64,000 nucleotides of DNA from Pycnococcus provasolii. Taxonomy: Eukaryota > Chlorophyta > Pseudoscourfieldiophyceae > Pseudoscourfieldiales > Pycnococcaceae. The stretch's first letter is position 1, and each line of letters starts with the position of its first letter. The translations under genes were made by a program, and so were the position numbers. Positions 55,885-64,000 of the stretch are shown here, in pieces. The DNA lies in assembly GCA_938743325.2 (NCBI GenBank), contig OW568872.1, positions 434,001 to 498,000 of the forward strand, written 5' to 3'. The notes under the pieces were generated by a model that saw only the letters and a list, made by a program, of their open reading frames with translations, had not been told where the DNA came from and ran no database searches.

Positions 55885-57807
55885 ATGGCCGGAGCCATGG
55901 AGGTGCCCTGCCTGCCGCACTTCGTCACGCGCAAGCCCGGCGACGAACGACGCAACAGGCCGCAAGTGCTCAAGTTTGTCACCGGCGTGCCCGGCGTCTA
56001 CGACGAGCCGCGCGAGTCCGTGCTGACGGACGCGCCACCCTCGACCGTGTCCGCATTCGATGGGCCAATCGACCCGAGCGAAGCCAAGCCGCAGCAGGTG
56101 AGCGTCGAGGAGGGACCGCTGCGCCTGCCCGCGTGGGTCGCGTACGACCGAAAGGTGCTGCGCTTCTTCGGGTACTTCAAGGAGGCGGTGACGGAGCGCC
56201 GCGAGGAAAACTACAGGTACCGCCAGTGCGTCATCTACTACTACCTCGAGGACGGATCCATGCACATCGACGAACCTCGCAAGGACAACAGCGGTATCCC
56301 GCAGGGTGTCTTCCTCAAGCGCCACCGCGTGCCCAAGGCGGACGGCTCGCCTGTCGGCGTCGAGGACTTCCTCATCGGAGGAGAGCTCGAGGTGTACGGA
56401 AGGATGTTCACGCTGCTGTCGTGCGACGGGTTCACGCGCGAGTTCCTCACCAACAGCGGCATCACCGTTCCCGACGACTTGCCAGCTGTTGGTCAGACGC
56501 CGCTTGACGAGTACAACAAGACGTTCCGCGCCAGGCCTCCGGCGAAAAATTCGAGCCTCACCTTCTTCCTCGGCGGGCCCAACAAGAAGAGCCTTGAACT
56601 CGACAAGAAGGTGCTCCGCTTCTACACCGTTTGGGACGACCGCGACTCCATCTACGGTGACCGCCACGCGTACGTCTTCCACTACTACCTCAGCGACGAC
56701 ACCGTCGAGGTGCTTGAGGTGCAGAGCCGCAACAACGGCCGCGACCCTTTCCCCAAGCTGCTCGCTCGCATGAAGCTGCCGAAGGCTGTCTACGGCGCCG
56801 GACCGTTCCCCAAGCCCACGAACAAGGTTGGCGAGAAGCCGAACCAGGAGTACTACAGCTTCATGGACCTCGGCGTGGGCAAGATTGTGGAGGTGTTCGG
56901 ACGCTCGCTGCTTCTGCACGACTGCGACGCCTTCACGAAGATGTTCTACACGAGCTACTGCGGCAAGTCCGAGGCCGACATGGCTCCGCTCAAGATCAAG
57001 GAGGCACCCGCCCCGCCGCCCAAGCCCAGGTTGCCGCCGCGCGAGAACGGTTTCGGCTCGGAGTACGAGTCGCTCGGCGGCGTCGACCCTGCCATGTCCA
57101 AATCGTTCTTCCAGAAGCGCCCCGTGCGTGACACGCGCCGCTTCGTCGAGCAGGACGGAAAGGTTATGCGCTTCACCGCGCATATTTCGGAGTCGCAGGA
57201 TGGCACGAAGATGTCGGCGGTGGACCTCAGCCGCACATTCATCTTCTCGTACTTCATCTACGACTCGACCATCATGATCTACGAGCCCCCGGAGAGGAAC
57301 AGCGGCGTTGTCGGCGGAAAGTTCCTCGAGCGCGGCGTGGTGAAGAACCCGGATAACAACGGATTCAAGTACCGCGCGCGCGACATGTTCATCGGCGCGA
57401 GGGTCTCCGTCTTCGGCCGATACTTCGAGCTGAATGACGCAGACGACTGGACGATCGCTTTCATGGAGGAGAACGCCTGGTCCTACCCGCGCTCAGATCC
57501 TGCGGCGATTGTCGAGGCTGTGATGGGCAACCTCACAGGCCGCTTCAGCAGCGCCGACGAGGCGATTGAGGTGTTGCAGTCGGCGCTGCTGAAGCACGAC
57601 TACAACGGCGATGGCACGATTGACCTCAGCGAGCTCATCCCGGCAATGGCGGATGCTTGCCCCGGAGTTCTCACGACGAAGCAGGAGTGCATCACACTGT
57701 GCCGCGCTTTCGGCACCTCTGACAAGGCGAAGCCCTCGATGACGATCCCGCAATTCGTGGATGCTGTACGTGCTAACGTGGAACACGCTCTCGCGGCGAA
57801 GGCTTAG
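55885..57807 (+). CDS. RIB72: axonemal protein RIB72 (EFHC1 family): three DM10 domains plus EF-hand
   Basis: The product is 640 residues. Three DM10 domains are visible: about 85-190 (LRFFGYFKEAV...VIYYYLEDGSMHIDEP), 225-345 (LRFYTVWDDRD...YVFHYYLSDDTVEVLE) and 400-520 (MRFTAHISE...FIFSYFIYDSTIMIYEP). The C-terminus carries an EF-hand (DYNGDGTIDLSELIP, near 572) and a further helical segment. RIB72 lines the inside of doublet microtubules (A-tubule protofilament ribbon) in flagella and recruits other inner proteins. Its presence implies that the alga builds a motile axoneme. The start (MAGAMEVPCLPHF) is the first ATG and matches the family's PFLPG-like beginning. Confidence 0.92.
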   Translation: MAGAMEVPCLPHFVTRKPGDERRNRPQVLKFVTGVPGVYDEPRESVLTDAPPSTVSAFDGPIDPSEAKPQQVSVEEGPLRLPAWVAYDRKVLRFFGYFKEAVTERREENYRYRQCVIYYYLEDGSMHIDEPRKDNSGIPQGVFLKRHRVPKADGSPVGVEDFLIGGELEVYGRMFTLLSCDGFTREFLTNSGITVPDDLPAVGQTPLDEYNKTFRARPPAKNSSLTFFLGGPNKKSLELDKKVLRFYTVWDDRDSIYGDRHAYVFHYYLSDDTVEVLEVQSRNNGRDPFPKLLARMKLPKAVYGAGPFPKPTNKVGEKPNQEYYSFMDLGVGKIVEVFGRSLLLHDCDAFTKMFYTSYCGKSEADMAPLKIKEAPAPPPKPRLPPRENGFGSEYESLGGVDPAMSKSFFQKRPVRDTRRFVEQDGKVMRFTAHISESQDGTKMSAVDLSRTFIFSYFIYDSTIMIYEPPERNSGVVGGKFLERGVVKNPDNNGFKYRARDMFIGARVSVFGRYFELNDADDWTIAFMEENAWSYPRSDPAAIVEAVMGNLTGRFSSADEAIEVLQSALLKHDYNGDGTIDLSELIPAMADACPGVLTTKQECITLCRAFGTSDKAKPSMTIPQFVDAVRANVEHALAAKA

Positions 57808-58559
57808 GAGTCGAACCATTTGGTGTAGGTTGTGTGTTAGTGCGCGTGTGCATGTTGTGTGGCTGTGCGCGCGTACGTGCGTTGTGGTGTGGGATTTTCC
57901 AGTATTGAAGGTTTAAAAAAAAATAACAAAATTCATGAAAGTTTTCAAGCAGTAGCACTAGGTAGCCTACGTATTACTGGACGGCCTTATATTTGAGACG
58001 AGTATTCTTTTGGCTCATCACGAAAACAAAGGTCGTTATGGTATGTGAGCGTGACGCAGACGCTGATGCAGACGAGATACTTTACCAAGAAGAAGTCTGT
58101 TGCAGCCTGTTATATAGTACTAAGTACTAGAAATAGTCATCCAGTCTTGCAAGGCAGGCTACCACTAAAATACCACCAAGGCGAAGGCGGGACTCCAGTG
58201 GACGACGAGAACAAGCCGACACGGTCGACACAAGTGGAACAACGTCAGGCAATTATTCATACAACACATGTCCCAATAATATTGATTGATTGCATGCACA
58301 TGTACATGCACATGCAAATGTACATCACAAATGTACAAATCTGTCAATAGGAATTTTCAAATTGTTGGAAAAAAAAGACTTCTCTTCTTACTGCAGAACT
58401 CTTTCTACACGTTGTTGTATCGTCATGATGTGAATTTGTCAATGAATGGCTCACATTTCATCCCCTTAAACTCGCCGTGAGCAAATCTCTGTGCCGTTAT
58501 AATAATTCCCACCAAGCCAACGCGCACTATGAAGGAGTTGGTCGGTGAAATCCGCAAAA
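57808..58559. other. 752-base convergent intergenic region
   Basis: This lies between the stops of RIB72 and the EF-hand gene. It is unusually long for a convergent gap in this window and contains CATGCACATGTACATGCACATGC-like words (58285-58325). It has no gene, no telomere-like array and no obvious hairpin of note. Confidence 0.5.
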
Positions 58560-59891
58560 TCACTGACCTTCCGCCCACTTCGCCGTATCCTTGATCTCCT
58601 GCTCCTCGAGCTTCGCACGAATCGCCTCCGCCGTGCCGTCAACTTCGTACACCTTGCTAATGTTCTCCATTCTGTCGCCAACGTCCAGGTAAGACAAACC
58701 GGAGCGCTCCCGGCCGGTGTAGTGCGAATCGCCGAGAGGCGCCTCGAACGTTCCGAATCGGCTGACGAACTCGTTGATGTCGATGCCGTCGCCATCCTTG
58801 TCCGTCTTCGCCATGATCAGCGTAAGCTCCGCGTCCGTGACGTCAAAGATGGCCAGCTTGCGCAGGCCGTACTTGAGCTCCTGCATGGAAATGCGGCCGC
58901 TCTTCTCCGAGTCCACCATTCTGAAGACTTTGCGTAACATTCCGGTCTGGTTTGCCAGCTTCTCCCTGATCAACGCCACGATCTCCTCCTCCTCCTCGTT
59001 GATCGCCTTGCTGAGGTCCGCCTCACTTTCCAGAGTGCGCGAGAAAAGCGCGTAGTAGTCGGCGTCAAGCATGTCGCCCATGAATTCCTCGATGTCAAGC
59101 CTTCCGTTCGCGTCCTTGTCGTAGTACGAGAAGAGCGCAATCGCGTCCGAGCGCTTCAGCTGCATGCCGAACGACTCGAGAAGGTACTGGAACTCGTCGA
59201 TTTCGACGGTCTTGTTCTTGTTCTTGTCCGCGTCTGAAAAGAGCTGGCGAAGCATGTGCGCGTTGGAGTTGTTTCCTGGCTTAATTTTGCCTGCGATACG
59301 GATACGCAGGGACTCACGCAGCGCGGTAACCATCTCGCGGTTGACGCGCTTGAAGTTCTCCGTGTACGTGAACTTCACCTCTTTCTGGGTCATCTCGCTG
59401 AGGCGCGGGAAGCCGCTCGCCGCCTCCATCTTAATCTTTCCTTCCTTCCTCGCCTCAAGGCTGTCGCACATCTCCATGTACGTGGACGTGTATCCCGTAA
59501 CGCCGGTGACGGCGCGCGCGTAGCGGTCGTCGCCAAAAACGAGGCTGGAGATGAACGGCGGGTTGCCTGGCTTCGCCGGCTTTGTCACCTGGCTGGGGAA
59601 GAGGTTGTCCGGCTTTTCGCGAAGCCAGTTGGCAGAGTTGTTCGCTGGGTCCTTGAAGATGGTGGCGTTGTTCACCTCCTTGTGCACCTTCGGCGCGCAG
59701 AGCGTGGACGTTTCGATGGGAGCCTTGGTGTTGAGCTGCTGGTAGAACGGCGTTCCTCCGTACACTTCGCCGACGTCCGTTTTGTGTCCGGTCCACCCGG
59801 GCATCTTCCACTCCTCTTCGTGGAAGGGGAACTTCGGCCGAGTTTTCGTCGCCTTGTGTTCGTACTTGTCGAACGCGGTCATAGTCGCCAT
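58560..59891 (-). CDS. EF-hand protein, probably axonemal
   Basis: The product is 443 residues. The first ~200 residues are basic and Pro/Asn-rich, without a known domain (FPFHEEEWKMPGWTGHKTDVGEVYGGTPFYQQ at the start). Four EF-hands follow: SDADKNKNKTVEIDEFQYL, YYDKDANGRLDIEEFMG, MVDSEKSGRISMQELKYG and KTDKDGDGIDINEFVS. Loops 1, 2 and 4 keep Ca2+-ligating Asp/Glu positions; loop 3 is partly degenerate. The tail-to-tail position beside RIB72, together with the Pro/Tyr-rich N-terminus typical of microtubule-inner proteins, suggests a flagellar role (inference). Chlamydomonas FAP-type EF-hand inner proteins are the obvious comparison. The ATG at 59891 is the first in frame. Confidence 0.8.
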   Translation of the reverse strand: MATMTAFDKYEHKATKTRPKFPFHEEEWKMPGWTGHKTDVGEVYGGTPFYQQLNTKAPIETSTLCAPKVHKEVNNATIFKDPANNSANWLREKPDNLFPSQVTKPAKPGNPPFISSLVFGDDRYARAVTGVTGYTSTYMEMCDSLEARKEGKIKMEAASGFPRLSEMTQKEVKFTYTENFKRVNREMVTALRESLRIRIAGKIKPGNNSNAHMLRQLFSDADKNKNKTVEIDEFQYLLESFGMQLKRSDAIALFSYYDKDANGRLDIEEFMGDMLDADYYALFSRTLESEADLSKAINEEEEEIVALIREKLANQTGMLRKVFRMVDSEKSGRISMQELKYGLRKLAIFDVTDAELTLIMAKTDKDGDGIDINEFVSRFGTFEAPLGDSHYTGRERSGLSYLDVGDRMENISKVYEVDGTAEAIRAKLEEQEIKDTAKWAEGQ

Positions 59892-61010
59892 ATTGCTTAA
59901 CCAAGCAATAGAACCAAGCAAAAGGTGACCGAGCAAAAGCAGCTTAAGACGAAGGTAAGAAAAACGACAATAGAGTGATGGCCGATAACTTAGGAGTGGA
60001 AGAACGACTGAGAAACCGGTCGTTGTCGTCGAGAAGAGAGGAGGCCCTTAACACACTGCAAGCAGCTCTGAACACACACGCACACACACACAGTGAAGTG
60101 ACACACGCACGCACGTGATGCAAGGGATGCAAGGCCCATCAGGTTTTGATGAGGGTGGTTCCGCGAGTTCTGGAACACGCACATTCACATTCCCATTCAC
60201 AGTTATCAGAACAGTTGTAGTACCTACCAGAACAGTGTAGGCTCCAACAGGTGCTCCAACAGGTGCTTGTTCTCGAAGTTGGTGCGAGACTCTTGGCCTG
60301 TTATGATAGTGGATGGGACTCGCGGGCTTGTATGTAGAGTCGTCGACTTGTAAGGGTATGTTACGGCACGAGCTGCTCCTCCTCCGCTGTCCGCGTACTG
60401 TAACTCGTTCTGGTGTCGAGGTCGTGTGTGCCGTGTGGGTCTGTGGGATGGAGGATGGGAGCGACAGCGACGATCCTCGACGATCGCTCCTCGATCGTCG
60501 TGCGACTGCTTGCGGACACAACACACACATCCCAGCGACTTTATTACGATAGTCTAGCATCGCAGGACTGTTCTCGAGCCTCGAGGCAACCTCATCACGT
60601 GTTCTCGATGATCGATGATCGATGATCGATCGCCAACAACACCAGCTGGAAGTCTGGAACCAAGCACAGCACTAAATTTTACCTTTCCAGTTTTGGGTAT
60701 TGGTAATTGGCAGCCACTTCACTTTGCCACTTTGCGAGACCGATGATGAAGAGCCGATGGTCTGACTGTCTGATGCCTCTTGCCGATGAAAGGTCTCACG
60801 CTTTTAGAGGTCCTTTCCTCGCTGTTAGGAACCACGCAACACTGGTCACTCATCAACCATTCAACCATTCAACTGGCCGGTCGAATTGAATCCGAAGAAG
60901 TGTTCAAGTTCGGGGTTTCGGGCGAAATGAAATGTAACCCCCATTCCATTTGGATAATTCGTAAATCTGAAATCTCCCCTGTTGCAGTCGCAGTTTTGTT
61001 TTTTTGTGCC
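59892..61010. other. 1.1-kb divergent intergenic region
   Basis: The region separates the EF-hand gene from the FKBP gene. It contains a CACACACACA tract (60069-60090), a GATGATCGATGATCGATGATCG tandem (60608-60631) and A/T runs. No gene or telomere-like array is supported. Confidence 0.5.
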
Positions 61011-61667
61011 ATGGCCACCACTTCAGCACAGAGGAGTGTGGCCGTTCGTCCACGCGCGCGTTCAGGGCGCGCGTTCGTTCGTGCGCGGTCGTCAATGGGG
61101 CGCAGGCGAGTCGTTGTGCTGGCGCCTTTCACACTACCTTTCGCCGGTTGGGGTTCCGCGCGCGCGGAGTCGTTCGACTGGGCTTCGCCGGGGTTGGCGT
61201 CGCGGCCAGAGGACGATGTCGGACCTGAGTTCATCAAGACGGCGAACGGCACGAAAGTTCAAATTCTTCAGCAGGGTCGCGGCGAGAAGCCATCAGTGGG
61301 TGACACGATAGTGTACGACTTCGTGCTGCGAAGAAGCAACGGTTACTTTGTGTACAGCACCGTCGAGGGATTGGGTTTCCAGCCGAGGGACGTACCAACT
61401 GGTCCGCGCGAATACGCAGTCGGGAGTGACGACGAAAGGGTGATAAGCGGTTTACGTGAGGTTCTGATGGAGTGCAAGGCTGGGAGTCAGGTGCGTCTTC
61501 TGGTTCAGCCTGAGAATGGTTACACTCCCCTCCAGGCTATGGCAAGCGACGAGAGAGAGCCGAGCATGCCGACGTATGCGACAAGGCGCCAGCTCGCGAA
61601 CCACGCGAGCGAGCCTTTGTTGTTTGAGGTTCAGGTGAGCAAGATTCGAAGAAAACAACAAAAATAG
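61011..61667 (+). CDS. thylakoid-lumen FKBP-type peptidyl-prolyl isomerase
   Basis: The product is 218 residues. The N-terminus is a bipartite plastid/lumen targeting signal: an Arg/Ser/Ala transit part, then GRRRVVVLAPFTLPFAGWGSARA, a twin-arginine (TAT) signal ending in an AxA site near residue 52. The mature part has the FKBP pattern: GEKPSVGDTIVYDFVLRRSNGYFVYST, a variable FxF-like region, and ERVISGLREVLMECKAGSQVRLLVQPENGY, which matches the central strands. Several of the aromatic active-site positions seem altered (no VIPGWEE-like motif), so isomerase activity may be weak, as in several lumenal FKBPs. The ATG at 61011 is the first with a plausible transit peptide. Confidence 0.88.
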   Translation: MATTSAQRSVAVRPRARSGRAFVRARSSMGRRRVVVLAPFTLPFAGWGSARAESFDWASPGLASRPEDDVGPEFIKTANGTKVQILQQGRGEKPSVGDTIVYDFVLRRSNGYFVYSTVEGLGFQPRDVPTGPREYAVGSDDERVISGLREVLMECKAGSQVRLLVQPENGYTPLQAMASDEREPSMPTYATRRQLANHASEPLLFEVQVSKIRRKQQK

Positions 61668-61788
61668 CCATGATTGTAAATACAGACAGACGGACATATA
61701 CATAGTACTATGAATCGAACACACTCACGGACATGACTGACACAGAAGGAAAAGGACCACAAAAAAACTAGATCAAAGAACAAGAAAA

Positions 61789-61879
61789 TAACCCTAACCC
61801 TAACCCAAACCCCCAAACCAAAACAATGACGTTTAGGGTTTAAGGGTTAGGGTTAGGGTTAGGGGCCCGTAACCCTAAC
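61789..61879. repeat. head-to-head telomere-like arrays
   Basis: CCCTAA units (61789-61806) face TTAGGG units (about 61831-61864) across a short AC-rich spacer, and a further GTAACCCTAAC follows (61869-61879). The two arrays could fold into a hairpin. They lie about 120-210 bases 5' of the VPS4 ATG. The rest of this 333-base gap carries no gene. Confidence 0.9.
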
Positions 61880-62000
61880 TGCGCACCTGCGTTTTTTACT
61901 TTTTTTGCTGCTTTGCTGCTCCATTTCCTGTTCTTCTCCGGAGCTCCGTCTGCTGCGCTTTTCCTTGCACACGGAAAGCAGCGAGTCTTTGAAGGTGACC

Positions 62001-63539
62001 ATGTCGGACGGCGGCGATCTCAAGGACAAGGGCGTGTCGTTCGTCGCGCAGGCGGTGAAGGAAGATGAGGCGGGAAACCTCGCCAAGGCGTTCCAGCTCT
62101 ACATGACGGGTCTCGACTATCTATCGTCACACCTCAAATATGAGAAAAATCCAAAGTATGTATGTTATGATGCGTTTTTTTGTTTGTTTGTTTGTGTGTA
62201 TATATATATATATATGCTTTGTTTTTTTGTTCTCTTCATTTAGTATCTCGATTTTTTTTCCTTTCTCACAATATAATAATATCTGCTCATCTTCCGCACA
62301 CGATATATATCGGCGCATGCCAGGATTCGTGACGCCATCAAGCAAAAGATGGCTGAGTATATTGGCAGGGCGGAACAGATTAAAAAGGCGCTTGACGCGA
62401 GCGAACAAGCCAGCGCAGGAGGGGGTGCCGCCAGTGCAACCAAGGCACGGCCAAAGGCGGCGAACGGAGGAGGAGGCGGTGGTGGAGAAGGGGGAGAGGA
62501 TGGAGAGGACCCGGAGCTCGCGCGACTGCGAGCGTCGTTGAGCGGCGTCGTTCTCACCGAGAAGCCTAACGTGACGTGGGACGACGTCGCGGGACTGGAC
62601 GCCGCGAAAGACGCACTCAAGGAGGCTGTTATCCTGCCAGTGAGGTTCCCCCAGTTCTTCACCGGAAAGCGAAAGCCGTGGAACGGTTTCCTGCTGTACG
62701 GACCGCCGGGAACAGGTAAGAGCTACCTCGCCAAAGCTGTGGCGACGGAAGCGGACAGCACATTCTTCTCCGTCAGCAGCAGCGACATTGTGTCGAAGTG
62801 GATGGGAGAGAGCGAAAAGCTTGTCAGTCAGCTATTTCAGATGGCCCGCGCGTCCGCACCGTCCATCATCTTCATCGACGAGGTGGACAGCCTGTGCAGC
62901 GCGCGCGGCGAGGGCGAGAGCGAGGCTGCACGACGCATCAAGACGGAGTTTCTCGTGCAGATGCAGGGCGTGGGCCACGAGGGTCAGGGCAAGGTGCTCA
63001 TCCTCGGCGCCACGAACATGCCGTACCAGCTCGACCAGGCGGTGCGCCGGCGATTCGACAAACGCATCTACATTCCACTTCCCGAAGCGGACGCACGAGC
63101 GGGCATGTTCAAAATCCACCTCGGCTCGACGCCTCACACGATGACAGACGCGGACTTCAGGGCACTCGCAGATAAAACGGAAGGCTTCAGTGGCAGCGAC
63201 ATTGCGGTTTGCGTGAAGGACGTTCTCTTCGAGCCTGTTCGCAAGACGCAGGATGCGTGCTTCTTCCGGTGGGACAAGCGGGTGAACGTTGGCATGAGCC
63301 CCGGAGGTCCGGGCGCCGAGGACGACGACGTGCTGGTTCCATGCTCTGGAGGCGATCGTGGCGCATTCGAGGCGACGTTGACAACACTTCCAGCCGAGCA
63401 TGCGTCGAAGGTGATGCCACCTGGGATCAATTTCCGGGACTTTGAGAAGGTGCTACTGCGTGCTCGTCCCACCGTGAGTGAAGATGACTTGAAAGTGTAC
63501 GAACGATTTACGGCTGAGTTTGGCGAGGAAGGGAGCTAA
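62001..63539 (+). CDS. VPS4: VPS4 AAA-ATPase (ESCRT-III disassembly)
   Basis: There are two exons, 62001-62155 and 62324-63539, with a 168-base AT-rich intron (GTATGT...CAG, containing a TATATATA run). Together they give 456 residues. The MIT domain (about 7-80) spans the splice junction: ...SSHLKYEKNP-K-IRDAIKQKMAEYI. A Gly-rich linker leads to the AAA core with WDDVAGLDAAKDALKEAVILP, Walker A GPPGTGKS, Walker B IIFIDEVDSLCS and the RRRFDKRIYIPLPE arginine-finger region. The beta domain and C-terminal helix follow. VPS4 disassembles ESCRT-III filaments in multivesicular-body formation, nuclear-envelope repair and cell division. Starting at MSDGGDLKDKGV is supported by the MIT helix beginning there. 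Confidence 0.95.
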
Positions 63540-63729
63540 CCTCTTAGCAAGCCCTACAGTACTCGTCGCCAAGCAAGCTGACGGTTGGTTTGTAAAAAAC
63601 ACTGTGTGTGTTTAGATGAACAACAGGGAGACCTCTCTCACGAAGTGCTTCATGAACTAGTCGTACTTTTGTCACACCGATTGATTTTGTTTTGTTATCT
63701 GTTTTGTTGCTTGCGTTCGTCGCTCCATC

Positions 63730-64000
63730 TCAGCGTGCGTTTCGCTCCTCGAACAGCAGGCTCTTCTCGAGCACGTATTTTCCCTCTTTGTACACCTGGC
63801 TCTCCTCATACGCGCGCTCGTACTTCCACCCTAGCACGTTGTCGCACGTCACGCATCGAATGTCCGCCACCTTGTGAAGACCGGTGATGAGCATGCGCTT
63901 CTCCGGCTTCCCCACGACAATATTCTCGACGTGAATAATCAAAAGTCCACGTCCATGCCGTCCATGAAATGCGGTCGAGATGACGTAGTCGTGAAGTGCG
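63730..64000 (-). CDS. Yippee-family zinc protein, 5' end beyond the window
   Basis: Only the C-terminal ~90 residues are inside the window. The frame reads ALHDYVISTAFHGRHGRG from the edge, then VENIVVGKPEKRMLITGLHKVADIRCVTCDNVLGWKYERAYEESQVYKEGKYVLEKSLL. This matches Yippee proteins (YPEL). The second Zn-binding pair C-x2-C (CVTC) and the GWKYExAxExSQxYKEGK motif are present; the first C-x2-C pair lies outside. Yippee domains adopt a CULT-like beta fold, and YPEL5 is a subunit of the CTLH ubiquitin ligase. The stop is at 63730-63732. It is convergent with VPS4, with 190 bases between stops and no gene between. Confidence 0.9.
   Translation of the reverse strand, partial: ALHDYVISTAFHGRHGRGLLIIHVENIVVGKPEKRMLITGLHKVADIRCVTCDNVLGWKYERAYEESQVYKEGKYVLEKSLLFEERNAR

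Overview
This window is nuclear DNA of a eukaryotic microalga, most likely a green alga of the prasinophyte type. Several genes point to Archaeplastida: a nuclear gene for the plastid sulfate-importer ATPase, a starch-binding (CBM53) esterase, a thylakoid-lumen FKBP, plastid ACT proteins and a GT29 sialyltransferase-like enzyme. RIB72 and an EF-hand neighbour imply that the organism builds a flagellum. The genome is compact. Genes are mostly single-exon, and only three short introns are supported (CysA-like, EcsC and VPS4 genes have one each, plus one in the AP-1 sigma gene, so four in all). Convergent stop codons can lie only about 50 bases apart. I cannot name the species.

Layout. 0.5-13 kb: a small secreted protein, CysA-like ATPase, AP-1 sigma, plastid ACT protein, HIBCH-like hydrolase, CDF metal transporter, DMT-family transporter and GT21 glycosyltransferase. 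13-32 kb: a large Pro-rich secreted protein, EcsC protein, LRR/coiled-coil protein, a ten-fold 66-residue repeat protein (phage-integrase-repeat type), PPWD1/CYP71-like WD40-cyclophilin, a secreted acidic protein, a zinc-finger AlkB dioxygenase, the GT29 enzyme, a tRNA-binding OB-fold protein and a truncated acyl-CoA-synthetase-like protein. 32-34.4 kb: a gene-poor stretch with a probable non-autonomous DNA transposon whose terminal repeats are themselves palindromic. 34.4-45.8 kb: a large Cys-rich secreted protein, a FAR1/WRKY-GCM1-like DNA-binding protein overlapping an antisense Sel1-repeat gene, an RluA pseudouridine synthase, transaldolase and a Na+/H+ antiporter. 45.8-53.2 kb: a double esterase carrying two CBM53 modules and an adenylation-carrier-BAHD acyltransferase fusion, in tandem on the minus strand. 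53.7-64 kb: a plastid membrane protein, RIB72, the EF-hand protein, lumenal FKBP, VPS4 and the edge of a Yippee gene.

Two things stand out. First, short CCCTAA/TTAGGG arrays occur about a dozen times, always 5' of a gene start and never between convergent gene ends, so they look like promoter elements and not telomere scars. Second, the A-T-BAHD fusion enzyme is an unusual one-module NRPS-like architecture with an acyltransferase in place of a thioesterase or reductase; it is the best candidate here for an undescribed biosynthetic system.
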